NCBI GenBank assembly: GCA_031430315.1 | Contig: JANPBI010000238.1 | Coordinates: 1 to 7,716, forward strand | Source: JAJNPS01 sp031430315 | GTDB taxonomy: Bacteria > Pseudomonadota > Alphaproteobacteria > Rhodobacterales > Rhodobacteraceae | DNA: 7,716 nt | Reading direction: 5' to 3' | Shown: in pieces, positions 1-6,371 of the stretch | How positions within the stretch are numbered: position 1 is the stretch's first letter | How the letters are laid out: each line of letters begins with the position of its first letter | Program-made: the position numbers and the translations under genes | The notes under the pieces: generated by a model | The model's input: the letters and a program-made list of their open reading frames with translations, nothing else | What the model was told of the DNA's origin: nothing | Databases searched by the model: none

Positions 1-1
1 G

Positions 2-160
2 GCCGAACTCGCCTGCAAGGACCCCGGCTGCCATGACCTTGAAACCGTGATCACCGTCGTCCGCGCCGACCGCCGCAAGTTCGTTCTCCGGTTCCCCGGT
101 CCGATGGCGGGGGTCACCGAGGCGGATGTACGGGTCCTGGAGTCGCAGCTACGGAAATGA
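2..160 (+). CDS. 3' end of an unidentified small protein gene (partial)
   Basis: An open frame enters from the left edge and ends at TGA 158-160, giving the last 52 residues of a protein. It reads AELACKDPGCHDLETVITVV and continues to a basic C-terminus ending LRK. The text is protein-like: an acidic CKDPGCHDLET segment with two cysteines and a histidine (C-x4-C-H), then alternating hydrophobic residues that suggest a short beta strand, then a final amphipathic helix (TEADVRVLESQL). The Cys/His cluster could bind a metal, but that is inference. I do not recognise the family and assign no function. The gene points towards the decayed minus-strand gene at 238-848, so the two are convergent. No terminator hairpin is obvious in the 77 bp between them. 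Confidence 0.6.
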   Translation, partial: AELACKDPGCHDLETVITVVRADRRKFVLRFPGPMAGVTEADVRVLESQLRK

Positions 161-237
161 AAGCTCCCGATACGGCATGTCGTCCTCCAACTGTCGCGAG
201 TAGAGCCGTCGGCACCAGCCAAACGATCCAAACTTCC

Positions 238-848
238 TTAGTCGGTCATGACATAGATTCCTGAGCAATAACAAGCCATGGCCGCGGCCGTGGCCCCGCT
301 GTTTATGAAGAACCAGGGCGACACGAACCGCATGTTTGCGGGCAAATCGGTGCTTATCTCCCGCACGAAGATGGCGCCAGAGACTTCATCCACGGCCCTC
401 GGCCAGACAGAGCTGCCATTCGGCGGGGCTACGACGAATAGGGTCAGCACGCCACAAGTGGCGATGGCAAAACTGGGGCCCATCTCCGTAAGCGTTGGCG
501 TGCCGGTGGTGTCGTTCGTAACCAGTTGCCAACGGGTGTGGGTGCCGCGCTGGAAGTCGATGCCGAAATGAGCGTCTTTGCTTGCGCAGCGGCTGAACAG
601 GAAAGGCGGCGGCTTCGGATGCAGGGGCAACAGAGGAGGGCATCGAGCAGGTCCAAGCGTCGAGAAACCGAACTGCCGCTTGCGGAAATTCAGCGCTACC
701 GGTTGACCGTCGGCAAACGGCCCGGAACATCGGTCGTCATGCCATTGGCCATCAAAGGGATTTGCCGCGCTGCGGTATGACCATTGGATCTCAACCGGGA
801 CGGTCAGCTGTAGTGTCCCAAGCTCGATCACCGTGAGCTAAAAGACAT
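238..848 (-). pseudogene. Probably frameshifted gene for an uncharacterised protein with a beta-rich C-terminus
   Basis: A minus-strand frame from GTG 831 to TAA 238-240 encodes 197 residues. The first ~45 residues (VEIQWSYRSA, FDGQWHDDRC, FADGQPVALN) and the last ~110 (HFGIDF, RWQLVTNDTTGTPTLTEMG, GVLTLFVVAPPNGSSVW, ATAAAMACYCSGIYV) look like genuine protein. They suggest a beta-sandwich of the kind found in phage-structural or unknown surface proteins, though this is an impression only. Two signs point to decay. First, the best start signal is ATG 846-848 with GAGGG (complement of 855-859) six bases upstream, but that frame stops after six codons (MSFSSR); one extra base would join it to the GTG 831 frame. 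Second, in the middle (about 560-665) the coding-like text seems to move to another frame (DLLDALL) and back. If intact, it would instead be a 197-aa hypothetical protein starting at GTG 831. There is no transmembrane segment or signal peptide. It faces the partial gene at the left edge. Confidence 0.45.
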
Positions 849-982
849 GTTCGACCCTCAATGGTCATTCTTAGGTTACTCGTCTCTGCGGTACGGCTCC
901 CTGAAGCTGTCATTGATCGATGATCTGAAATAAGAGCGAGGGAATCCCTGATTGCTTCGATTTGGACAGCCGACGCTGCCCC

Positions 983-2092
983 TCAGTCAGCGCTCCAAGG
1001 ATATTCAAGCTGCATCGCCACAAATGCAGCGGTCCGATCATCGTAGCGCGCGGCTATTGCTGCTAGCGTTCTGTTCAGCCCGTCAATTGGCGTTCCGCTG
1101 GCCGCCGACAGAATGGGGCGAGTGCTCGCCTCGGTTTCTGTCAGCATGGTCACACCATCGGTCGAGGTTACAATCCCGCGCGGATTGATGGCGACGAGAC
1201 GTGATCGATAGGTGCGTGACCAGGCATCGGCTTGCAGGGCAAAAGCCACGCCGTCGAAACCGTCTTCCAACACCACGCCGAGTTCTTCATGGCGCCAGAA
1301 GCCTACTTTGTTTTGACTGGCCTTAGCGATCAGCCGCGCGCCAAGACGGAATGGCGCGCTGTCGTGCATCGCACTCCAATCATCGATACCCAAGACCGCT
1401 GCCATGCGATCTGCCGCTGGACGCCCGGCCAGAAGGTTGATCAGGGCCAACGAGATCGGAAGTGAGGCCGACACGCCGGAACTGCTCATCACTGGACCAT
1501 CCGCCTGATACCGCGTGTTGCGCACCCATTCGGTTCCTGGATAGTGGCGCGCCAAGCGGGCTTGCGCAAACCAGTGCGTGGTGGCCTTGCGTCCCTCAAA
1601 CCGCCCGGCCTTTGCCACCGCTTCGGCCCCTTCGCAGATCGACACGACAAACGCGCCCTTGGCAGCCTGACGCTGCAAGAAGGCGCTGGTCAACGTCGTG
1701 CCGCCGCTGTGAAAAGCCGGAACGATTACGACATCCGCACCTTCTGGCCAGTTTGCTTCAAATCCAGCGATCGTCATGTCAGCGCTGATTTGTAATGCCG
1801 GCATCAGATGCACGATCCCTGCGCCAGTAGACACAATCAACACATCCGCCACCCCAGACCGTTTCATGACGCCAAACGGAACCAATAGATCAGTCGTCTC
1901 GGTGCCCGCATTGTCGGCCAAGATCACAACAAGCGGTCGGTCATAGGGCGTGGTCCGCAGAGCGGCGGGATCATGCTCCGTGGCCGTTTCGACTAAATTG
2001 GCAGGAGTCCGGGTTATGACGGACCCGCAGGCTGCCGTCAGCGCCAGGACGGCAGCAGACAAAGCGATGACGAGCTTGGGAGGTTTGGGCAT
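983..2092 (-). CDS. Lipoprotein with a DJ-1/PfpI (GATase1-like) domain
   Basis: A 369-residue protein. Residues 1-22 form a lipoprotein signal: basic start MPKPPK, hydrophobic core, and a lipobox ending LTAAC with the lipidated cysteine at C22. G23 follows, so there is no Asp+2 inner-membrane retention signal; export with anchoring to the outer membrane or periplasmic face is inferred. Residues ~52-225 form a DJ-1/PfpI fold: strand PLVVILAD, strand ADVVIVPAF, the nucleophile elbow SICEGA with C153, and ATTHW with H173. The same two motifs occur in the sensor domain of the divergent regulator. Residues ~235-369 are an extension I cannot assign. The start is ATG 2092, because GGAG (complement of 2100-2103) sits seven bases upstream and the signal peptide begins there. 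ATG 2122, ten codons earlier, has no ribosome binding site and would spoil the signal. The frame stays open to 2569, but that stretch is the complement of the regulator. Enzymatic activity (amidase, protease or glyoxalase-like) is unknown; a ligand-binding or regulatory role is equally possible. Confidence 0.82.
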   Translation of the reverse strand: MPKPPKLVIALSAAVLALTAACGSVITRTPANLVETATEHDPAALRTTPYDRPLVVILADNAGTETTDLLVPFGVMKRSGVADVLIVSTGAGIVHLMPALQISADMTIAGFEANWPEGADVVIVPAFHSGGTTLTSAFLQRQAAKGAFVVSICEGAEAVAKAGRFEGRKATTHWFAQARLARHYPGTEWVRNTRYQADGPVMSSSGVSASLPISLALINLLAGRPAADRMAAVLGIDDWSAMHDSAPFRLGARLIAKASQNKVGFWRHEELGVVLEDGFDGVAFALQADAWSRTYRSRLVAINPRGIVTSTDGVTMLTETEASTRPILSAASGTPIDGLNRTLAAIAARYDDRTAAFVAMQLEYPWSAD

Positions 2093-2099
2093 CGGACGA

Positions 2100-2103
2100 C
2101 TCC
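2100..2103 (-). promoter_or_regulatory. Ribosome binding site fixing the lipoprotein start
   Basis: The complement reads GGAG seven bases before ATG 2092. This favours the start immediately before the MPKPPK signal peptide over the in-frame ATG at 2122, which has no Shine-Dalgarno-like sequence. Confidence 0.6.
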
Positions 2104-2109
2104 AGAAAG

Positions 2110-2122
2110 ATGTCGCCGTCAT
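2110..2122. promoter_or_regulatory. Imperfect dyad between the divergent genes, candidate operator
   Basis: The 13-mer ATGTCGCCGTCAT is nearly palindromic: five of six base pairs match around the central base, with the mismatch at positions 4 and 10. It lies 17 bases upstream of the lipoprotein start at 2092 and 27 bases upstream of the chosen regulator start at 2150. Only 57 bp separate the two genes, so a regulator bound here could act on both. That it is an operator is inference. AraC-family proteins often bind direct rather than inverted repeats, which weakens the case. Confidence 0.25.
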
Positions 2123-2149
2123 GATAGGGTGCGATCCAGGCTGGCGGAA

Positions 2150-3166
2150 ATGACAGTATCGTCGCATATTCTGCCAATGATGCGGCCACGCTCCATCGCC
2201 TTCTTTGCGCTCGACGGCGTCCAGACACTGGATGTGACTGGACCGATGGAGGTTTTTGCACTTGCCAACCGGGTCCAGCCGGGCAGTTACGACCTGATGC
2301 TTGCCTCGCAGTCTGGGGCTCCCATCCATACCCATGCCGGGTTGGACATTGGGCCCGCGCGCCAATTGACACAGCTCCCCGAGGGGCTCGACACGTTGGT
2401 GATCTGTGGCGGGTCCGAAGCCGCGATGCGGGCCGCCTGGGCGACTGGCGCGGAACTGTCTTGGCTGCGGTCCCGCGCGCCGGAACTGCGCCGGATCGTC
2501 AGCATCTGCACCGGTGCCTATGTGCTGGCGGCGACAGGCCTGCTGGACGGGCGGCGCGCGACCACACACTGGGCGGCCTACGATGCATTTCGGCAGCAGT
2601 TTCCCGCCGTCACACTCGAACCCGACGCAATCTTTGTCAGCGACCCGCCCTATTACACCTCGGCGGGTGTCACCGCTGGGATCGATCTGAGCCTTGCATT
2701 GGTCGAGGCCGATCGTGGTGCTGAAACGGCTTTGGCCATCGCTCGCGAGTTGGTCCTGTTCCTGCGTAGGCCGGGTGGCCAGTCCCAGTTCAGTGCAGGG
2801 GCAAAGCTGCAGTCACAGGGCCAGTCAAGACTTCAACGACTTGTCGCCTCAATCCTCGACGACCCCGGCGGGCAGGCAACTGGGCAGGGACGCAGCGTGC
2901 CGGAACTGGCGAGGGCGGCAGGGATGAGCGAGCGCAACTTTGCCCGGGTCTTTCGCGCCGCAACCGGTTTAACCCCCGCCCGGTTCGTCGAAGAAGCGCG
3001 GCTGACCCGTGCTAAAGCGCTGCTGGAGACCGGCGACGATCCCCTGGACCGTATCGCCGAACGCGCCGGATATGGCGCATCCGATGGCCTGTATCGCGCC
3101 TTCCACAAGGAACTGAACATCTCGCCAGGTGCCTATCGCGCCAGGTTTTCCACTGCAAAGCGATGA
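2150..3166 (+). CDS. GlxA-family transcriptional regulator (DJ-1/PfpI sensor plus AraC-type HTH)
   Basis: A 338-residue cytoplasmic regulator. Residues ~14-195 are a DJ-1/PfpI domain: IAFFALDGVQTLDVTGPMEV at the start, the elbow SICTGA with C120, and ATTHW with H140. The family signature VLFLRRPGGQSQFS follows at ~202-215. Residues ~225-335 are an AraC-type DNA-binding domain with two helix-turn-helices: first SVPELARAAGMSERNFARVF, second near DPLDRIAERAGYG with the closing ISPGAYR. Length and order fit GlxA/FtrA-type regulators, whose sensor domain is thought to bind small nitrogenous metabolites and usually has no proven enzyme activity. The target here is unknown. The start is uncertain: ATG 2150 has AGG 9 bases upstream and GGCGG closer in; GTG 2129 and ATG 2177/2180 are alternatives, and the conserved domain begins just after 2180. 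It is divergent from the lipoprotein gene, which carries the same domain, so that gene is a likely target. The next downstream gene starts 277 bp away and may be separate. Confidence 0.9.
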   Translation: MTVSSHILPMMRPRSIAFFALDGVQTLDVTGPMEVFALANRVQPGSYDLMLASQSGAPIHTHAGLDIGPARQLTQLPEGLDTLVICGGSEAAMRAAWATGAELSWLRSRAPELRRIVSICTGAYVLAATGLLDGRRATTHWAAYDAFRQQFPAVTLEPDAIFVSDPPYYTSAGVTAGIDLSLALVEADRGAETALAIARELVLFLRRPGGQSQFSAGAKLQSQGQSRLQRLVASILDDPGGQATGQGRSVPELARAAGMSERNFARVFRAATGLTPARFVEEARLTRAKALLETGDDPLDRIAERAGYGASDGLYRAFHKELNISPGAYRARFSTAKR

Positions 3167-3443
3167 TCTTCATGTGATTTTGGACCTACCCTGCCCTAAT
3201 TAGCCACTCAGCGTTAGACAAGCGCTGCGTGGCAGCTTCCTCGAACCGTCCGTTTGTGCTTGCAGCAGCATTTCCGGGCATGTGGTGCCAACAATGCAAA
3301 CGTAGCAGCCGTTGATGCCCGCGCGGCCAGTGACCGCTCTCCCGACTTCCGCTGAAAACGACCTAAAATGTCGTAATCCCGGTAGAGTGCAGCTCGCCAA
3401 GAGACTGTGGTGGGACCTCTGCACCTCAATCGTGGGCGAGCCA

Positions 3444-4295
3444 ATGCAACTTGCGGCCAGGAACCTGATCAACCTCGAAAACTATCCGATTTCGACGCCC
3501 GGACCTTTGCGTGATGCAATCTTGACCCGGGTGCGCGGTGAGCTCGAATTGCGGGGATGTGCAGTCCTCAAGGGCTTCCTGAAACCGACAGGGATTGCCG
3601 CTGCCGTTGCAGAAGCCGATGGCGTCGCCGACAAAGGCCACCGCACCTACTCGCGCACCAACGCCTATTTCACAACGGAAGACCTCAACCTGCCCGAGAC
3701 CGATCCGAGACGCCGGTTCTTTGACAGATCGAACGCGTTCATCCCGGCTGATAACTTTCGTTCAGATGGTGCTTTGCGAACCATCGTCGACAGCGAGGGG
3801 TTCGACACGTTCATCCGCGAATGTCTTCAGGAACCCGAAGACCGTTTCTTTCGCTATGCCGACCCGCTGGCCGATGTGATCGTGAATGCGGCCTGGGAGG
3901 GGAATGGGTTCCCCTGGCATTTTGATACCAACAACTACACCGTCACGCTTGCGCTCCAGAACGCAGACCGGGGCGGCGCCTTCGAATACGCCCCGATGAT
4001 CCGAACCAGCGTCGACGAAAACTTTGACGAGGTTGCCAAGGCTCTCGATGGCACCTCCGACAAGGTGATTTCGCTGAAGCTCGAACCTGGCGATCTGCAG
4101 CTATTCAAAGGACGCTACTCGTTGCACCGTGTCGCACCCCTAGAAGGTTCTACGCCCCGCTACGTTGCAATCCTTTCTTATGCGCAGGAGCGAGGCATGG
4201 TGGGGAGCGTCGAGCGCACCCGACAGCTTTATGGAAGAACACTTCCTATCCACCATGAGCGGGCCGGGCAGCGGGGAGACGCCTTGATTGATTGA
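3444..4295 (+). CDS. 2-oxoglutarate/Fe(II) oxygenase of the HalD/BesD type, probable hydroxylase
   Basis: A 283-residue protein resembling the HalD/BesD (ArpA-like) group of non-haem iron, 2-oxoglutarate-dependent enzymes, which act on free amino acids such as lysine. Visible landmarks are an N-terminal helical part with GCAVLKGFL (~38-46); the metal motif WHFD with H159 and D161; NNYTVTLALQ after it; the distal histidine H228 in SLHRV; R239 in TPRY as the probable 2-oxoglutarate carboxylate ligand; and a family-like tail with RTRQLYGR and GDALID. Halogenases of this group replace the metal-binding Asp with Gly; here the Asp is present, so hydroxylation is predicted. The substrate cannot be told from sequence. 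ATG 3444 was chosen because the conserved text begins at MQLAARNLINL; its ribosome site (GGGCGAG, 3434-3440) is weak and close. Upstream in-frame starts at TTG 3312 and ATG 3315 would add about 44 residues with no family look. It stands alone, 277 bp after the regulator on the same strand, so regulation by it is possible but unshown. Confidence 0.78.
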   Translation: MQLAARNLINLENYPISTPGPLRDAILTRVRGELELRGCAVLKGFLKPTGIAAAVAEADGVADKGHRTYSRTNAYFTTEDLNLPETDPRRRFFDRSNAFIPADNFRSDGALRTIVDSEGFDTFIRECLQEPEDRFFRYADPLADVIVNAAWEGNGFPWHFDTNNYTVTLALQNADRGGAFEYAPMIRTSVDENFDEVAKALDGTSDKVISLKLEPGDLQLFKGRYSLHRVAPLEGSTPRYVAILSYAQERGMVGSVERTRQLYGRTLPIHHERAGQRGDALID

Positions 4296-4696
4296 CTGAC
4301 CCGCTGAACCAAGCTGCGGTGCTGGCAACCAGTGGTCGTCTTCGGAACCCCGTCTGGCTTCGAAGCGGACATTGAAGAAGCCCAACCCTGCAGCGCAGCC
4401 TCTTCATCCGAGCCATCTTCAAACAGGTCATACCGGCGGTCTCGCAGAATGGCGCAGTTTTCTCGCGGCCTAAAAGATTGCCGTTGCAGGAGAACTGACA
4501 CTGGTTCGCATGCGTCTGACAGGGCCAGGGGCTTGCCTGCGACATCGGCGAAGTGAAAGTCGTCATGATCGACGCGACCTAATTTGAGGCGCGGGGTTCT
4601 GACCCTAAGCCATTTGCCTCCAGGATGTGCAGCCCGATTGCCGTGACGAGGCGTTTCCACGGCCCCCTCCTCGCCTATGCAGCTGCACTGCTGCAA
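4296..4696. other. Gene-free stretch upstream of the sco operon
   Basis: About 400 bases between the oxygenase stop and the sco promoter. Frames on both strands are open by chance, but I recognise no protein, start signal or family motif in any of them. The longest (minus strand, about 4229-4762) overlaps both the end of the oxygenase gene and the sco promoter and has a low-complexity, shadow-like composition. No RNA gene, terminator with a T-tract or insertion-sequence end was seen. It may hold relic DNA; nothing more can be supported. Confidence 0.4.
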
Positions 4697-4725
4697 TTGA
4701 CACTGCTGCCCCTGCCCCAGCATAA
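4697..4725 (+). promoter_or_regulatory. Candidate sigma70-type promoter of the sco operon
   Basis: A perfect -35 hexamer TTGACA (4697-4702), a 17-bp spacer and a weak -10 hexamer GCATAA (4720-4725). Transcription would start near 4732, leaving a leader of about 23 bases before ATG 4755, with AGAGGA (4744-4749) as ribosome binding site. Six CTGC tetramers lie in or around this element (4683-4715), a possible regulator-binding cluster. Confidence 0.5.
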
Positions 4726-4754
4726 GGATCGCGTATCTGCGCCAGAGGATTCCG

Positions 4755-5459
4755 ATGACCAAGATCTATCCCGATGCGGCGACCGCTCTTGCCGGACTTT
4801 TGCATGACAAGATGACGATAGCGTCGGGCGGATTTGGCCTTTGCGGCGTTCCGGAACTGCTGATCGCTGCCATCCGCGATGCGGGCACAAAAGACCTGAC
4901 GATTGCCTCTAACAATGCGGGCGTGGACGGTTTCGGCCTCGGGCAATTGCTCACCACCAGGCAGGTCAAGAAAATGATCTCGTCTTATGTGGGCGAGAAC
5001 GCCGAATTCATGCGCCAATACCTGTCGGGCGAGTTGGAGCTGGAGTTCAACCCCCAAGGCACGTTGGCCGAGCGTCTGCGCGCGGGCGGGGCCGGAATCC
5101 CCGGGTTCTATACCCGCACCGGCGTAGGCACGGTGATTGCCGAGGGCAAGGAACACAAGGATTTCGACGGCAAGACCTATATCCTAGAACGCGGGATCGT
5201 CGCGGACCTGTCGATCGTCAAGGCTTGGCGCGCGGATCCATCGGGCAACCTTGTGTTCCGCAAGACAGCTCGTAACTTCAACCCGCCTGCCGCGACCGCC
5301 GGTCGGGTCTGCGTGGCAGAGGTGGAAGAGATCGTGCCATTGGGCTCGCTCGACCCCGACAAGATCCACTTGCCCGGCATCTATGTGCATCGCCTGATCC
5401 AGGGGACACACGAAAAGCGGATCGAGAACCGTACCGTGCGCAAGAAGGAGGCCGTGTGA
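4755..5459 (+). CDS. scoA: 3-oxoacid CoA-transferase subunit A
   Basis: The 234-residue A subunit of a class I CoA-transferase. With subunit B it moves CoA between succinyl-CoA and a 3-oxoacid, typically acetoacetate, in the cytoplasm. The CoA-transferase signature lies at ~21-34 (SGGFGLCGVPE), followed by SNNAGVDG (52-59), YVGEN (78-82) and the conserved PGIYVHR near the C-terminus (207-213). The length is usual for ScoA/AtoD/PcaI subunits. The start is ATG 4755 with AGAGGA five bases upstream. The signature normally has a glycine after the aspartate at 18; here it is K19, a minor deviation. It is first in an operon with scoB, which overlaps its stop codon by one base. The partner sequence favours acetoacetate (Sco) over 3-oxoadipate (PcaIJ), and no aromatic-degradation genes are nearby, but the substrate is not proven. 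A role in ketone-body or polyhydroxybutyrate use is the usual inference. Confidence 0.95.
   Translation: MTKIYPDAATALAGLLHDKMTIASGGFGLCGVPELLIAAIRDAGTKDLTIASNNAGVDGFGLGQLLTTRQVKKMISSYVGENAEFMRQYLSGELELEFNPQGTLAERLRAGGAGIPGFYTRTGVGTVIAEGKEHKDFDGKTYILERGIVADLSIVKAWRADPSGNLVFRKTARNFNPPAATAGRVCVAEVEEIVPLGSLDPDKIHLPGIYVHRLIQGTHEKRIENRTVRKKEAV
5445..5451 (+). promoter_or_regulatory. Strong ribosome binding site of scoB inside scoA
   Basis: AAGGAGG lies within the last codons of scoA, seven bases before ATG 5459. This decides the scoB start in favour of ATG 5459 over the adjacent GTG 5456. The scoA stop and the scoB start share one base (TGATG), the classic arrangement for coupled translation of two subunits. 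Confidence 0.75.
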
Positions 5460-6082
5460 TGTGGGACCGCAACCAGATGGCCGCGCGTGCCGCGCAGGAA
5501 TTGCAGGACGGCACCTACGTCAATCTTGGCATCGGCATTCCGACGCTGGTGTCGAACTATATACCGCCGGGTGTATCGGTAACCTTGCAGTCTGAAAACG
5601 GGATGCTGGGCATGGGTCCCTTTCCGTTCGAGGGCGAGGAAGACCCGGACCTGATCAATGCGGGAAAACAGACGATCACCGAATTGCCGCAAACGGCCTA
5701 TTTCGACAGCGCACAGTCTTTCGCGATGATCCGGGGTGGGAAGATCGCGATGGCGATCCTTGGGGCGATGGAGGTGGCGGAAAACGGCGACCTCGCGAAC
5801 TGGATGATCCCGGGCAAGCTGGTCAAGGGCATGGGCGGCGCGATGGACCTGGTCGCAGGCGTGGGCCGCGTGGTTGTGGTGATGGACCACACCTCAAAGA
5901 CCGGCGAGTCCAAGGTGCTGAAATCCTGCACCCTGCCCCTGACCGGTCAGGGCGTCGTCAACCGCATCATCACCAATTTGGGCGTGCTGGATGTGGTGCC
6001 GGGTGGGCTGAAGCTGGTGGAACTGGCCGATGGCGTGACCGAGAGTGAACTGCGCGCTTCGACCGAGGCGACGCTTGTCTGA
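5459..6082 (+). CDS. scoB: 3-oxoacid CoA-transferase subunit B
   Basis: The 207-residue B subunit, which carries the catalytic glutamate of class I CoA-transferases. It opens MWDRNQMAARAAQEL, typical of ScoB, followed by VNLGIGIPTLVSNYI. The catalytic motif SENGMLGMGPFP places the nucleophilic glutamate at E46, which forms the covalent glutamyl-CoA intermediate. The conserved AILGAMEVAENGDLANW (99-115), PGKLVKGMGGAMDLV (118-132) and MDHTSKTGESK (142-152) follow. It looks complete and intact, with no missing key residue. ATG 5459 is set by AAGGAGG at 5445-5451. It overlaps scoA by one base and the next gene by eight bases, so the three genes form one transcription unit. Equal expression with subunit A is expected, since the active enzyme contains both chains. 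Confidence 0.95.
   Translation: MWDRNQMAARAAQELQDGTYVNLGIGIPTLVSNYIPPGVSVTLQSENGMLGMGPFPFEGEEDPDLINAGKQTITELPQTAYFDSAQSFAMIRGGKIAMAILGAMEVAENGDLANWMIPGKLVKGMGGAMDLVAGVGRVVVVMDHTSKTGESKVLKSCTLPLTGQGVVNRIITNLGVLDVVPGGLKLVELADGVTESELRASTEATLV
6065..6068 (+). promoter_or_regulatory. Ribosome binding site deciding a TTG start
   Basis: GAGG within the last codons of scoB, six bases before TTG 6075. It is the best placed Shine-Dalgarno-like sequence for the GNAT gene and argues for the rare TTG start over GTG 6045 or GTG 6099. Confidence 0.45.
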
Positions 6083-6371
6083 GCGTGTCGTCGTCCGCGT
6101 GGGGCGCGACGATGGTAGCAAGGGGCGCTATGTCATTTGCCACGAAGGGGCCGAGGCGGAACTGACCTATTCGGTCGTGTCCCCAACGCTGATCATTGCC
6201 GATCATACCGGTGTGCCGGATGCGTTGCGGGGCAGCGGTGCGGGGCTCGCCATAGTCGAGCGGATGCTGGCGGATGCGCGCGCCGAAGCGGTCAAGGTTG
6301 TGCCGCTGTGCCCGTTCGTCAACGCCATGCGCAAAAAGCACCTCGAATGGGCAGATGTATTTTCAGTCTAA
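6075..6371 (+). CDS. Small GNAT-fold acetyltransferase-like protein (NATD1/YidJ type)
   Basis: A 98-residue protein of the short GCN5-related family (Acetyltransf_CG, NATD1/YidJ-like). The acetyl-CoA loop is LRGSGAGLAIVERML (~51-65), preceded by SPTLIIADHTGVPDA and followed by KVVPLCPFVNAMRKKH with C79 and the closing EWADV. This is the usual core of such mini-GNATs; the substrate is not known for most of them, and no function beyond probable acyl transfer or acyl-CoA binding is claimed. The start is TTG 6075: GAGG (6065-6068) lies six bases upstream and the protein then begins where relatives do. GTG 6045 would overlap scoB by 38 bases and add a basic, shadow-like leader; GTG 6099 would cut the first strand. 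It overlaps the end of scoB by eight bases in another frame, indicating translational coupling. Co-transcription with a CoA-transferase hints at a link to acyl-CoA pools, which is inference only. Confidence 0.85.
   Translation: MSERVVVRVGRDDGSKGRYVICHEGAEAELTYSVVSPTLIIADHTGVPDALRGSGAGLAIVERMLADARAEAVKVVPLCPFVNAMRKKHLEWADVFSV

Noticed and set aside
526..780. Plus-strand open frames opposite the decayed gene at 238-848
   Set aside because: Arg/Glu/Gln-rich shadow translations with no ribosome binding site; the complementary strand has the protein-like text.
2093..2569. Upstream extension of the lipoprotein frame, which stays open to 2569
   Set aside because: This stretch is antisense to the well-supported regulator gene, has no family resemblance, and would place 159 residues before a clear lipoprotein signal peptide that has its own ribosome binding site.
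3312..3443. Longer form of the oxygenase starting at TTG 3312 or ATG 3315
   Set aside because: The extra 44 residues do not look like the family and there is no good ribosome binding site; conserved text begins at MQLAARNLINL (ATG 3444).
3200..3472. Minus-strand open frames between the regulator and the oxygenase
   Set aside because: Cys- and Arg-rich shadow-like translations without a start signal or motif; more likely non-coding relic sequence.
4229..4762. Minus-strand open frame of 177 codons between the oxygenase and scoA
   Set aside because: It overlaps the oxygenase 3' end and the sco promoter, has many Arg/Ser/Gln runs typical of shadow frames, and matches no family I know.
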